A stretch of DNA of 64,000 nt from Flagellimonas lutimaris (GTDB lineage: Bacteria > Bacteroidota > Bacteroidia > Flavobacteriales > Flavobacteriaceae), in contig NZ_QXFH01000070.1 in assembly GCF_003581615.1 (NCBI RefSeq), positions 868,001-932,000 on the forward strand. Reading direction: 5' to 3'. Position 1 is the stretch's first letter, and each line of letters opens with the position of its first letter. Below are positions 17,957-26,077 of this stretch, in pieces. Under the pieces are notes generated by a model. It ran no database searches, was not told where the DNA came from, and saw only the letters and a program-made list of their open reading frames with translations. The position numbers and the translations under genes were made by a program.

Positions 17957-19177
17957 ATGGTTTTAGAAATGAAAGTTCCCTCACCAGGGGAATCCATTAC
18001 AGAGGTAGAAATCGCCGAGTGGTTAGTAGAGGATGGAGACTATGTGGAGAAGGACCAAGCCATAGCCGAGGTGGACTCGGACAAGGCAACATTGGAGCTT
18101 CCTGCAGAGGAGAGCGGAATTATTACCCTTAAAGCTGAGGTGGGAGACGCCGTAGCCGTTGGTGAGGTAGTTTGCCTTATCGATACAAGTGCCGAAAAGC
18201 CCGAAGGTTCACCGGATGCATCCGATAAAAAGGAAGAAACCAAGAAGGAAGAACCTAAAAAAGAGGCTCCCAAAAAAGAAGAGCCTAAAAAAGAAACCTA
18301 TGCTTCTGGAACTCCCTCGCCAGCAGCAAAGAAAATATTGGATGAAAAAGGAGTTTCCGCTTCATCCGTATCGGGTTCCGGTAGAGATGGTCGTATCACA
18401 AAGGATGATGCTGTAAAAGCAGTGCCATCTATGGGAACCCCAACAGGTGGTAACCGTGGTGAAAGTCGTTCCAAACTATCCATGTTGCGTAGAAAAGTGG
18501 CCGAGCGATTGGTTGCTGCAAAGAATGAGACCGCGATGTTGACTACCTTCAACGAAGTGGATATGTCCGCAATCTTTGAGTTGCGCAAACAATACAAAGA
18601 AGAGTTCAAGGAAAAGCACGGTGTAAGTCTCGGATTTATGTCCTTCTTCACCAAAGCGGTTATCCGCGCCTTACAAATGTATCCAGCTGTCAACTCTATG
18701 ATTGACGGTAAGGAGATGATTACTTATGAATTCTGCGATATCAGTATTGCAGTTTCTGGACCAAAAGGATTGATGGTTCCCGTAATCAGAAATGCAGAAA
18801 ACTTGACCTTCAGAGGAATCGAAAGCGAAGTAAAACGTTTGGCCATCCGTGCCAGGGAAGGTGAAATCACTGTGGATGAAATGACGGGAGGTACTTTCAC
18901 TATTACTAACGGTGGGGTGTTCGGTTCAATGTTGTCCACACCGATTATTAACCCACCGCAAAGTGCAATTTTAGGGATGCACAACATTGTGGAACGCGCC
19001 ATTGTTAGAGATGGAGCCATTGCTATTGCACCTGTAATGTACGTAGCACTTTCTTACGACCACAGGATTATTGATGGCAAAGAATCGGTTGGGTTCTTGG
19101 TCGCTATTAAAGAAGCATTGGAAAGTCCAGAAGAATTTTTGATGGACGAAAACGTGAAAAAAGCGTTGGAACTATAA
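17957..19177 (+). CDS. sucB: Dihydrolipoyllysine-residue succinyltransferase (E2 of 2-oxoglutarate dehydrogenase)
   Basis: A 406-residue E2 component. The lipoyl domain (1-76) carries the lipoylated K43 in EVDSDKATLE. A Lys/Glu/Pro-rich linker with repeated KKEEP units spans about 90-118, followed by the peripheral-subunit-binding domain (about 122-160; SPAAKKILDEKG, GRDGRITKDD) and the catalytic domain (175-406) with H369 and D373 in SYDHRIIDG. The product passes succinyl from lipoyl to CoA. The third component (lpd) is not in this window. A hairpin terminator follows. Confidence 0.97.
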   Translation: MVLEMKVPSPGESITEVEIAEWLVEDGDYVEKDQAIAEVDSDKATLELPAEESGIITLKAEVGDAVAVGEVVCLIDTSAEKPEGSPDASDKKEETKKEEPKKEAPKKEEPKKETYASGTPSPAAKKILDEKGVSASSVSGSGRDGRITKDDAVKAVPSMGTPTGGNRGESRSKLSMLRRKVAERLVAAKNETAMLTTFNEVDMSAIFELRKQYKEEFKEKHGVSLGFMSFFTKAVIRALQMYPAVNSMIDGKEMITYEFCDISIAVSGPKGLMVPVIRNAENLTFRGIESEVKRLAIRAREGEITVDEMTGGTFTITNGGVFGSMLSTPIINPPQSAILGMHNIVERAIVRDGAIAIAPVMYVALSYDHRIIDGKESVGFLVAIKEALESPEEFLMDENVKKALEL

Positions 19178-19190
19178 ATAAATAATACTA

Positions 19191-19223
19191 GAGCGAGTTG
19201 TTCTCGACTGCGCTCGAACTGAC
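19191..19223. repeat. Dispersed palindromic repeat fragment
   Basis: This spacer contains GAGCG at 19191 and CGCTC at 19211, and the segment TTCTCGACTGCGCTCGAACT. It is of the same flavour (GAGCG.AGTCGA blocks) as the repeats inside the tyrosine degradation operon at 44551 and 45880, so it is probably a remnant of one dispersed family. Confidence 0.5.
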
Positions 19224-19259
19224 AAATGCCTTTACTTTTTTAAGTAGAGGCATTTTTTA
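19224..19259. terminator. Bidirectional hairpin terminator after sucB
   Basis: AATGCCTTTACTT and AAGTAGAGGCATT form a stem with one G-T pair, followed by TTTTTT on the + strand and preceded by an A run that serves the minus strand. It sits between sucB and the convergent aspartyl protease gene, whose last codons lie in the loop. Confidence 0.8.
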
Positions 19260-19672
19260 TTGTAGTCAATTACGGCCTTACCTTTTTTAAGCACATCGGC
19301 GCCAATAATTCCATCCACGGGCAATGCATTGTGAGCGACCAAAGCTTGGTTAACGTGAGTGAGATCAAAGAGAACAACCTTCTGCTTTTTCTTTTTCCAA
19401 TCCCCAATTTGGATTTTATTTTTATTGGAAATCAGGGTTTCCATTTCTGTGGCGCCTGCCCCCGCAGCTTTAATGTCTGTTGCTTCGGAAGCCATTTCAA
19501 AAAACTCGATTTTATCCATTCCAACGCAGGTGTTGGATGCTCCGGTGTCCAAGATGAATTTCCCCGTTATACCGTTGAGGGTTGCCACGAGTTCAAAGTG
19601 GTTCGTTTCGGTAAATACCAAAGGTATTTTAATGTAGTCTTTGGATTTGAGGAATTTTTTGAGTGATGCCAT
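19232..19672 (-). CDS. Retropepsin-like aspartyl protease
   Basis: A 146-residue soluble protein with the single-domain retroviral-type aspartyl protease pattern: FILDTGASNTCVG near residue 38 (active-site DTG) and the hydrophobic glycine motif VDGIIGADVL near 123, which is the ILG-type flap end of the family. It would act as a dimer. There is no signal peptide or membrane anchor, so it is probably cytoplasmic, which is uncommon for characterised members. The substrate is unknown. It shares its terminator with sucB. Confidence 0.8.
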   Translation of the reverse strand: MASLKKFLKSKDYIKIPLVFTETNHFELVATLNGITGKFILDTGASNTCVGMDKIEFFEMASEATDIKAAGAGATEMETLISNKNKIQIGDWKKKKQKVVLFDLTHVNQALVAHNALPVDGIIGADVLKKGKAVIDYNKKCLYLKK

Positions 19673-19712
19673 ATGAAAATATGCCCTCGAGGGGCTTTAA
19701 TCAGAAACAAAG

Positions 19713-19743
19713 TTTTGGGGCGTCTAAGATAAGCCTATTTTTG
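19713..19743 (+). promoter_or_regulatory. Strong promoter match, probably leaderless transcript
   Basis: TTTTG (19713-19717), an 18-base spacer and TATTTTTG (19736-19743) fit the Bacteroidota TTG/TAnnTTTG promoter well. The ATG of the next gene is at 19748, only four bases after the box, so the transcript would have almost no leader. Confidence 0.6.
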
Positions 19744-19747
19744 CGTT

Positions 19748-20356
19748 ATGAATATTTTCAATTTTAAAAAGATTGCCGTCTTAATTCTTTGCATTGCTGT
19801 TGCAATTTCCTGTGGTCAAAAAAATAGGGAAATTGATAAGATTCAAATTGCTGAAGACTATATTGATGCCTTAAATGCATCAGATTATAATCAAGTGGTT
19901 GGATTGTTTTTGGACAGTATACGGTTTAACGAGATGGATTACATAAGAACCTATGCCAAGGAAGATTATCGTACCCTATTTCAATGGGACTCGGTATTTG
20001 GTCCAAAATATAAGATTTTGGATTTAAGAGAAGATGGTGAAAATCTTCACTTGAAGGTGTCAAAAGAGTGTGATAGGATTCTTTTTTTGCAGGACAGCCC
20101 ATTTATCACCCATGAAATCATGAAAATTAAGCAAGGTGCGATACAAAGTATTGACATTGTCGAATATGTTGATTTCAATGATTCCTTATGGGCTTCTAAT
20201 CGTGAAAATTTGGTTTCATGGATAGATAAAAATCATCCAGAGTTGAATGGATTCATTTTTGACCAAACCAAAGAAGGAGCATTAAAATTCCAAAAAGCCA
20301 TGGAATTGTATAGGAACAAGAAGGATTTAATGCCCGTTCAGGAAAATATCAAATAG
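19748..20356 (+). CDS. Predicted lipoprotein, unknown function
   Basis: A 202-residue protein with a lipoprotein signal: lysines, a hydrophobic stretch and the lipobox VAISC near residue 22. The first mature segment (IAEDYIDALNASDYNQVVGLFL) resembles the start of the SnoaL/NTF2-like fold, but no catalytic motif is visible. It precedes tatD by four bases and the asparaginase gene follows, so these three form one unit. The promoter match directly before the ATG suggests a leaderless mRNA. Confidence 0.7.
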   Translation: MNIFNFKKIAVLILCIAVAISCGQKNREIDKIQIAEDYIDALNASDYNQVVGLFLDSIRFNEMDYIRTYAKEDYRTLFQWDSVFGPKYKILDLREDGENLHLKVSKECDRILFLQDSPFITHEIMKIKQGAIQSIDIVEYVDFNDSLWASNRENLVSWIDKNHPELNGFIFDQTKEGALKFQKAMELYRNKKDLMPVQENIK

Positions 20357-20360
20357 TAAA

Positions 20361-21128
20361 ATGATTATAACCGATACCCATACCCATTTATATAGTGAAG
20401 CCTTTGATGAAGATAGAGATGAAATGATGCAGCGTGCCCTGGATGTCGGGGTGGAACGTTTTTTTATTCCTGCTATCGATTCCACTTACACGCAATCCAT
20501 GCTGGATTTGGAATCTAATTATCCTGAAAATGTGTTTTTAATGACAGGATTGCACCCGACCCACGTAAAAGAAAATTATAAGGATGAGTTGGCCCATGTG
20601 GAAGAATGGCTATCCAAGAAAAAGTTCTACGCGGTTGGTGAAATAGGGGTGGACCTGTATTGGGACAAAACCTTTTTAAAAGAGCAACAAGAGGCTTTTG
20701 CCTATCAGATTCAGTTGGCGAAAAAATACCATTTGCCGATAGTGATTCATTGCCGTGATGCTTTTGATGAGGTGTTCGAAGTCTTGGAACAAGAAAAGGG
20801 AGATGACCTCTTCGGGATTTTTCATTGTTTTACGGGAACCTTGGGGCAGGCCCATCAAGCCATATCTTATAATATGAAGTTGGGTATTGGGGGAGTGGCT
20901 ACCTTTAAAAATGGCAAAATTGATAAGTTTTTGAATCAAATCGACCTCAAACATATTGTTTTGGAAACCGATGCGCCGTATTTGGCACCGACCCCTTATC
21001 GCGGAAAACGGAATGAAAGCTACTACATAGTAAAGGTGTTGGAAAAACTATCGTCTATATATGGTAAACCCGAAGTGGAAATCGCGGAAATTACTACAGC
21101 AAACTCCATGGAAATATTCGGAATTTGA
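20361..21128 (+). CDS. tatD: TatD family metal-dependent DNase/hydrolase
   Basis: A 255-residue TIM-barrel hydrolase of the amidohydrolase superfamily, the size of TatD/YcfH. Metal ligands are visible as TDTHTHL (H7, H9), the Glu in VGEIGVDLYWD near 94, HCRDAF near 129, HCFTG near 153 and the final Asp in ETDAPYLAP near 203. The family has 3'-5' exonuclease or tRNA-deacylase-like activities; its physiological job here is not clear. It lies three bases upstream of the asparaginase gene. Confidence 0.92.
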   Translation: MIITDTHTHLYSEAFDEDRDEMMQRALDVGVERFFIPAIDSTYTQSMLDLESNYPENVFLMTGLHPTHVKENYKDELAHVEEWLSKKKFYAVGEIGVDLYWDKTFLKEQQEAFAYQIQLAKKYHLPIVIHCRDAFDEVFEVLEQEKGDDLFGIFHCFTGTLGQAHQAISYNMKLGIGGVATFKNGKIDKFLNQIDLKHIVLETDAPYLAPTPYRGKRNESYYIVKVLEKLSSIYGKPEVEIAEITTANSMEIFGI

Positions 21129-21131
21129 CCT

Positions 21132-22163
21132 ATGAAAAAGAAAACCAACATATTACTGATCTATACCGGGGGGACCATCGGGATGGTGAAGGATTACAAA
21201 ACAGGTGCGCTCAAAGCATTCAATTTTGATGAACTCGTCAAAAATATCCCTGAACTTAAACAGCTGGATTGTAACCTGAAAGGAGTTTCGTTCGAAAACC
21301 CAATCGATTCTTCGAATATGAATCCCGATTACTGGGCGGTTATTGCATCTATAATTGAAGAACATTATGGGGATTATGATGGTTTTGTGGTGTTGCATGG
21401 TAGCGATACCATGAGTTATTCTGCGTCGGCACTTAGTTTTATGTTGGAAAATCTGGAAAAACCGGTCATTTTCACTGGGTCCCAACTGCCAATTGGGGAC
21501 TTACGTACAGATGCCAAGGAAAACCTTATTACTTCTATTGAAATAGCGGCCCTTCAGAAAAAAGGGAAGCCTGTGGTGCAGGAAGTGGGATTGTATTTTG
21601 AGTATAAACTATATCGAGCCAATCGAACCACCAAGATAAACGCGGAACATTTTGAGGCGTTTGCCTCTTTAAATTATCCGTCATTGGTTGAATCTGGGGT
21701 GCATTTAAAGGTGCATCACAACTATTTATTAAAAAAAGTGACCAAAAATAAGTCGCTTCAAGTCCACAAAAAGATGGATAATAGGGTGGCGATTTTAAAA
21801 TTATTTCCTGGGCTTAACCAAAATGTACTCCAATCCATGTTGAACATTCCTGATTTAAAGGCCCTTGTTTTGGAAACTTACGGTGCAGGTAACGCTCCAA
21901 TGGACGATTGGTTTTTGAATGAATTAAAAATTGCCAAAGAAAAAGGATTACACATAATTAATGTGACTCAGTGCTCGGGAGGAAGCGTTTTTATGGGGCA
22001 TTACGAAACCAGTGAAAAGCTTAAGGAGATGCAACTGGTTAACGGCAAGGATATTACAACCGAGGCGGCTATTGCAAAGGCGATGTACCTAATTGGGACA
22101 AGGGTTCCCGACAAATTGTTCAAGACAATTTTCGAGACGCCACTTCGCGGTGAAATGGTGTAA
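21132..22163 (+). CDS. Type I (cytoplasmic) L-asparaginase
   Basis: A 343-residue asparaginase without signal peptide, hydrolysing asparagine to aspartate and ammonia. Both active-site threonine motifs are present: IYTGGTIGM near residue 10 and the HGSDTMSYSASAL motif near 90, with a Lys in RTDAKENL near 164. Absence of a signal peptide supports the low-affinity cytoplasmic class. It is the last gene of a three-gene unit and ends 66 bases before the tRNA gene. Confidence 0.92.
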   Translation: MKKKTNILLIYTGGTIGMVKDYKTGALKAFNFDELVKNIPELKQLDCNLKGVSFENPIDSSNMNPDYWAVIASIIEEHYGDYDGFVVLHGSDTMSYSASALSFMLENLEKPVIFTGSQLPIGDLRTDAKENLITSIEIAALQKKGKPVVQEVGLYFEYKLYRANRTTKINAEHFEAFASLNYPSLVESGVHLKVHHNYLLKKVTKNKSLQVHKKMDNRVAILKLFPGLNQNVLQSMLNIPDLKALVLETYGAGNAPMDDWFLNELKIAKEKGLHIINVTQCSGGSVFMGHYETSEKLKEMQLVNGKDITTEAAIAKAMYLIGTRVPDKLFKTIFETPLRGEMV

Positions 22164-22229
22164 AATTAACGCTTCAAATTTCTATAACTAATTATTTTTT
22201 TGTTTATTGGTCGCCCTAAATGAAACAAT

Positions 22230-22317
22230 AGAGAGGTGGCCGAGTGGTCGAAGGCGCACGCCTGGAAAGTGTGTATACACCAAAAGTGTATCGAGGGTTC
22301 GAATCCCTTCCTCTCTG
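22230..22317 (+). tRNA. tRNA-Ser (GGA)
   Basis: An 88-base class II tRNA. The acceptor stem pairs AGAGAGG (22230-22236) with CCTCTCT (22310-22316), followed by discriminator G. The anticodon stem CACGC/GTGTG closes a loop CTGGAAA with anticodon GGA. A long variable arm (TATACAC, loop, GTGTAT) identifies a serine tRNA, and the T arm contains GGGTTCGAATCCC. The CCA end is not encoded. Confidence 0.95.
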
Positions 22318-22395
22318 CAAGGTATTTTAGTTTTTCTATTATAAAATTTTTATATCTTTAACATTATTAACTAACTAAATTTAAGTTTAAGTAAA

Positions 22396-23124
22396 ATGAA
22401 AAAAATATCCTTTACTCTGGCTGCTGCCGGAATGTTTGTGATGGGAACTACAACTGCATCTGCAGCAATGTTGCAAGAAGAAGCTGAAGCCAGCAAAGGT
22501 TTCACCCAAGTATTGAAAGAGCAATTTATCCAAGGGGGTCCTGCCTTTATGGGTATCGTACTTCTTTGTTTGATCTTGGGATTGGCTGTAGCCATCGAAA
22601 GAATTATTTATTTGAATTTGGCAACTACAAATTCCACTAAGTTGAAACAACAAGTTGAAGACGCTTTGGCTTCTGGTGGTGTTGAAGCTGCTAAAGAAGT
22701 TTGTAGAAACACAAAAGGACCTGTTGCTTCTATCTATTACCAAGGTTTGGATAGAGTTGATGAAGGAATCGAGTCTGCTGAAAAAGCTGTTGTTGCCTAT
22801 GGAGGTGTACAAATGGGTCAATTGGAGAAAAACGTTTCTTGGTTGTCTTTGTTTATCGCTATTGCTCCCATGCTTGGATTTATGGGTACGGTAATCGGTA
22901 TGATTGCGGCCTTCCAGAAAATTGCAGCGGTAGGGAACTTGAGTGCTTCCTTGATTGCAGGTGATATCCAGGTGGCGTTGTTGACTACTGTATTTGGTTT
23001 GATTACAGCGATTATCCTTCAGATTTTCTACAACTATATTATTGCTAAAATCGATAGTATCGTAAATGACATGGAAGACAGCTCAATTGCATTGATTGAC
23101 ATGTTGGCTGCCCATAAAAAATAA
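22396..23124 (+). CDS. exbB: MotA/TolQ/ExbB proton channel family protein
   Basis: A 242-residue inner-membrane protein. A signal-like N-terminus (MKKISFTLAAAGMFVMGT) ending near ASA is followed by three further helices (about 45-70, 145-170 and 190-215), the ExbB topology. The region WLSLFIAIAPMLGFMGTVIGMI matches the conserved ExbB/TolQ channel segment. With two ExbD proteins it should form a proton-motive-force-driven motor energising an outer-membrane process. The spacing to the next gene is 26 bases. The promoter upstream is not certain: TATCTTTA at about 22360 is a one-mismatch -7 box. Confidence 0.9.
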   Translation: MKKISFTLAAAGMFVMGTTTASAAMLQEEAEASKGFTQVLKEQFIQGGPAFMGIVLLCLILGLAVAIERIIYLNLATTNSTKLKQQVEDALASGGVEAAKEVCRNTKGPVASIYYQGLDRVDEGIESAEKAVVAYGGVQMGQLEKNVSWLSLFIAIAPMLGFMGTVIGMIAAFQKIAAVGNLSASLIAGDIQVALLTTVFGLITAIILQIFYNYIIAKIDSIVNDMEDSSIALIDMLAAHKK

Positions 23125-23150
23125 TTACGAATTAAAAACTATCGAGAATC

Positions 23151-23588
23151 ATGAATAAAATAGTAAAAATATTACTCATCGTCATCGGATTGCTTGCAGC
23201 CGTGCTTTGGTTCTCTCTTCCGTCTGCCGATGATCCAAATGCCATTAATAGTGGTTCAATGAACTTTATGTTCATTATTATGTATATCCTATTAGCTATT
23301 GCTGTTATTACGTCATTAGTTTTTGGATTGGCAAAATTGTTCACCACTAAAGGTAGCATTAAGAAAGCCTTGTTTGCTATAGGCGGATTGGCCATTGTTG
23401 TGGCTATATCCTATGGGCTTTCATCTGATAATATGGCTGTGGTAGAAACAATGTCCGAAAGAGGAGTTGAAACCACGGAAGGAACTGTGAAAAACATTGG
23501 AATGGGATTGAATGTATTTTTCATCCTAACCGCACTAGCTGTGGTCCTAATGGTATTCCCAGGATTGAAAAGAATGTTTGTTAAGTAA
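23151..23588 (+). CDS. Four-helix membrane protein in the ExbB/ExbD operon
   Basis: A 145-residue hydrophobic protein with about four transmembrane helices (residues 4-23, 39-66, 76-96 and 118-140), and a short loop with GVETTEGTVKNIG before the last helix. It lies between exbB and the first exbD, with 12 to 26 base gaps, so it is probably part of the same complex. I do not recognise its family from motifs. It could be an assembly or accessory component of the motor. Confidence 0.75.
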   Translation: MNKIVKILLIVIGLLAAVLWFSLPSADDPNAINSGSMNFMFIIMYILLAIAVITSLVFGLAKLFTTKGSIKKALFAIGGLAIVVAISYGLSSDNMAVVETMSERGVETTEGTVKNIGMGLNVFFILTALAVVLMVFPGLKRMFVK

Positions 23589-23600
23589 AAAAGTTGAATT

Positions 23601-24206
23601 ATGCCTAGAAGAAAAGGAGCACCGGAAGTAAATGCCGGCTCCATGGCGGATATTGCGTTCCTCTTGCTTATCTTTTTCTTGGTGACCACCACCATTGAAA
23701 CAGATGCAGGTTTGGATCGTATGTTGCCGCCAATTGAGCCGCCAGATACAGATGTTATAATTAAGCAGAAGAACATTTTTACTGTTAATATCAATAGAAA
23801 TGGTCAACTTTTAGTTGAGGATAATCTAATGGAAATTAAGGATTTACGAGAAGCTGCCACGGCATTTTTGGAAAATGGTGCAGACGGTACTTGTAGCTAC
23901 TGTAAAGGTAGAAAGAATCCTTCCTCATCAGATAACCCAACAAAAGCGATTATCTCATTAAAAAATGACAGGGAGACAAAGTACAGTACCTATATTACCG
24001 TTCAAAATGAATTGGTTGGTGCTTACAATGACTTGCGTAACCGAGAAGCACAACGTTTGTTCGGTAGGGATTTCACCAAAATGGAAGCAGAATATCTTAA
24101 TCCTGAAACCCCATCAAGCGTAAGAGATGAATTGAAAGATAAAGTGAAACGTATCCAAGATATGTTCCCGCAAAAGCTTTCAGAAGCAGAAACAACAACC
24201 AATTAA
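23601..24206 (+). CDS. exbD: ExbD/TolR family protein with a periplasmic CxxC
   Basis: A 201-residue single-pass membrane protein of the ExbD/TolR type. The transmembrane segment starts NAGSMADIAFLLLIFFLVT; D17 corresponds to the proton-pathway aspartate of ExbD. The periplasmic domain is longer than in E. coli ExbD and holds an insert with C98-S-Y-C101 (GTCSYCKGRKNPSSSDNP), a CxxC pair that could be redox-active or bind metal. The first of two tandem exbD genes, it is followed by the second after 12 bases. Confidence 0.88.
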   Translation: MPRRKGAPEVNAGSMADIAFLLLIFFLVTTTIETDAGLDRMLPPIEPPDTDVIIKQKNIFTVNINRNGQLLVEDNLMEIKDLREAATAFLENGADGTCSYCKGRKNPSSSDNPTKAIISLKNDRETKYSTYITVQNELVGAYNDLRNREAQRLFGRDFTKMEAEYLNPETPSSVRDELKDKVKRIQDMFPQKLSEAETTTN

Positions 24207-24218
24207 AAACTATTTAAT

Positions 24219-24701
24219 ATGGCTAAGTTTACCAAAAAGAAGGATGGCGATTTGCCAGCGGTGTCAACAGCTTCGTTGCCAGATATCGTTTTCATGCTAT
24301 TGTTCTTCTTTATGACCGTAACCACTATGAAAGATAGTTCGTTAATGGTTGCCAATACCCTTCCCAATGCCTCTGAAATAAAGAAGTTGGAAAAGAAGGA
24401 TCGTGTAATTTACATTTATGTAGGAACACCTACACAAGAATATCAAAAAGTTTTTGGTACAGAGCCTAAGATTCAATTGAATGATAAATTTGCCAACGTA
24501 GACGAAGTTGGTACATTCATATTGGCAGAACGTGCAAAGAAACCCCAAGAGCTTCAAAATGTATTGACTACGGCTTTAAAGGTTGATAAAGACGCGAATA
24601 TGGGTCTTATCACTGATATTAAGCAACAATTGAGAGAAGTTAATGCCCTTAAAGTGAATTATACCACTTATGAAGGGGATGCTTTTAACAATCTACAGTA
24701 G
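24219..24701 (+). CDS. exbD: ExbD/TolR family protein, second copy
   Basis: A 160-residue second ExbD paralogue. The transmembrane segment contains SLPDIVFMLLFFFMTVTTM with D22 as the equivalent proton-pathway aspartate. The periplasmic domain (about 45-160) is shorter and lacks the CxxC of its neighbour. Two different ExbD proteins suggest a hetero-oligomeric stator. The gene ends 22 bases before a terminator hairpin, and the barrel gene follows. Confidence 0.88.
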   Translation: MAKFTKKKDGDLPAVSTASLPDIVFMLLFFFMTVTTMKDSSLMVANTLPNASEIKKLEKKDRVIYIYVGTPTQEYQKVFGTEPKIQLNDKFANVDEVGTFILAERAKKPQELQNVLTTALKVDKDANMGLITDIKQQLREVNALKVNYTTYEGDAFNNLQ

Positions 24702-24723
24702 CCAATAGCTTAGATTTAGTGGG

Positions 24724-24759
24724 AAACGCCTCAAATTTTTAATTTGAGGCGTTTTTTGT
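24724..24759 (+). terminator. Rho-independent terminator after the ExbD pair
   Basis: A perfect 13-bp stem, AACGCCTCAAATT with AATTTGAGGCGTT, a three-base loop and a following T run. It separates the second exbD gene from the barrel gene that starts at 24776, so the latter may rely on readthrough or its own promoter. Confidence 0.85.
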
Positions 24760-24775
24760 TTAAAACAAACACATC

Positions 24776-25477
24776 ATGTTTCGTATCATATTTCGATTAG
24801 GACTAGGGGCAGCTATGTTGCTATCAGTTCCTGTTTTCAGTCAAGTCACTTTATCTGATGGGCAACAAGTGGATGATAGATACTTGGAAGATCAATTTTA
24901 TATTGGAGTTGGCTATAATGTTTTAGTTGATAAACCGGATAATGTTGCACAACGTAATCTTTCCTATAATTTACAAGTTGGCTTTATTAAGGATATTCCA
25001 TTAAATCGAAAAAGAAATTTTGGGATTGGTTTGGGATTGGGTTATGCCATAAACTCCTATTATTCCAATTTGATGGCCACCGAAGAAGCTGTTGCGGTCT
25101 TATATGAAATAGTGGATGAATCCAATTTTAATAGGAGTAAGTTGGCCACTCATGCCATTGAACTCCCTTTCGAATTAAGATGGCGCACTTCTAACGCCGA
25201 GGATTATAAGTTTTGGCGAATCTATGCCGGGGCCAGATTGGGTTATGTTTTTTCCGGTAGGTCCAAGTTGGTTACAGAAACAGGTAATACTACTTTTTCC
25301 AATCCTGATATTGAAAAGTTCCAATATGGACTTACATTGAATTTCGGGTACAATACATGGAACATTCATGCCTATTATGGTTTAAATACTTTACTCAAGG
25401 AAGGAACTACCATTGAGGCCGGTAATCCTATTGATTTTAGGGTTCTTAGAATTGGATTGATATTCTATATCCTATAG
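24776..25477 (+). CDS. Outer-membrane beta-barrel protein, PorT-like
   Basis: A 233-residue protein with a signal peptide (LGLGAAMLLSVPVFSQ) and an alternating beta-barrel pattern with aromatic-ended strands, ending in the terminal strand LRIGLIFYIL. It resembles the porin-family proteins that include PorT of the type IX secretion system, and its position after ExbB/ExbD genes is the order I know from flavobacteria. The assignment to PorT itself is by similarity of pattern and location, not proof. Its stop overlaps the end of the convergent gene by six bases. Confidence 0.65.
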   Translation: MFRIIFRLGLGAAMLLSVPVFSQVTLSDGQQVDDRYLEDQFYIGVGYNVLVDKPDNVAQRNLSYNLQVGFIKDIPLNRKRNFGIGLGLGYAINSYYSNLMATEEAVAVLYEIVDESNFNRSKLATHAIELPFELRWRTSNAEDYKFWRIYAGARLGYVFSGRSKLVTETGNTTFSNPDIEKFQYGLTLNFGYNTWNIHAYYGLNTLLKEGTTIEAGNPIDFRVLRIGLIFYIL

Positions 25478-26077
25478 CCAGTATTTCAAAATAATCAACT
25501 GGGAGCAACAGCCAAGGAGAAAGCCTATCAAAAGTTCGTTTTTGGTGTGTGCTTTAAGGTATAATCTTGAAGTAGCCACCATCCCCGTAAAAAGCGTAAA
25601 TAGGCTGATTGCAATGGTAATATTGATTTCAAAATGAATACTCAAGGCAATCATAAAGGTTAGAATACTTCCCATGCCCAAAAGGTGCATACTCGTCTTA
25701 AATTTTAAGAACAATAGAATAAGTGTAGCGCTAGTAGCTGTTAGCAACCCTGTAAAATAGTAAAAGAGCTCGTTTACGTAATTATTTGGTATTACTTTAT
25801 ATAGAATCATCAAAAAGATGATACAGCTTATATAAAGAGGATATTTTCGTTCTTGTATGGTTGGTAAAAATATGGAACTGATTACCCCCAAGTTTTTCAA
25901 GATCAAAAAAAAGATGATAGGGATAATTACGGTTAGTATAAAAATAGGAAGTATGTTCCCGCTTTGGGTTTCCAAAGTACTGTAAGGAGCAATCATAAAA
26001 TAGACGATCGTACCTCCAATCGGTATGAATAATGGGTGGAATAGGTATGAGATGATGTGGAATATATGGCGCATCAA
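25472..26077 (-). CDS. Integral membrane protein, possible PAP2-like
   Basis: A 201-residue, strongly hydrophobic protein with about six helices. The C-terminal stretch ATSRLYLKAHTKNELLIGFLLG is reminiscent of the third motif of PAP2 phosphatases (SR...H...D), but the first two phosphatase motifs are not visible, so enzymatic function is doubtful. Its start overlaps the end of rpoN by four bases (ATGA type), and it converges with the PorT-like gene over six bases. It is the last gene of the pyrH-frr-RND-asnS-rpoN series. Confidence 0.7.
   Translation of the reverse strand: MMRHIFHIISYLFHPLFIPIGGTIVYFMIAPYSTLETQSGNILPIFILTVIIPIIFFLILKNLGVISSIFLPTIQERKYPLYISCIIFLMILYKVIPNNYVNELFYYFTGLLTATSATLILLFLKFKTSMHLLGMGSILTFMIALSIHFEINITIAISLFTLFTGMVATSRLYLKAHTKNELLIGFLLGCCSQLIILKYWL

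Noticed and set aside
25472..26077. PAP2 phosphatase
   Set aside because: Only the third motif is suggested; the first two motifs are absent, so catalytic function is not claimed.
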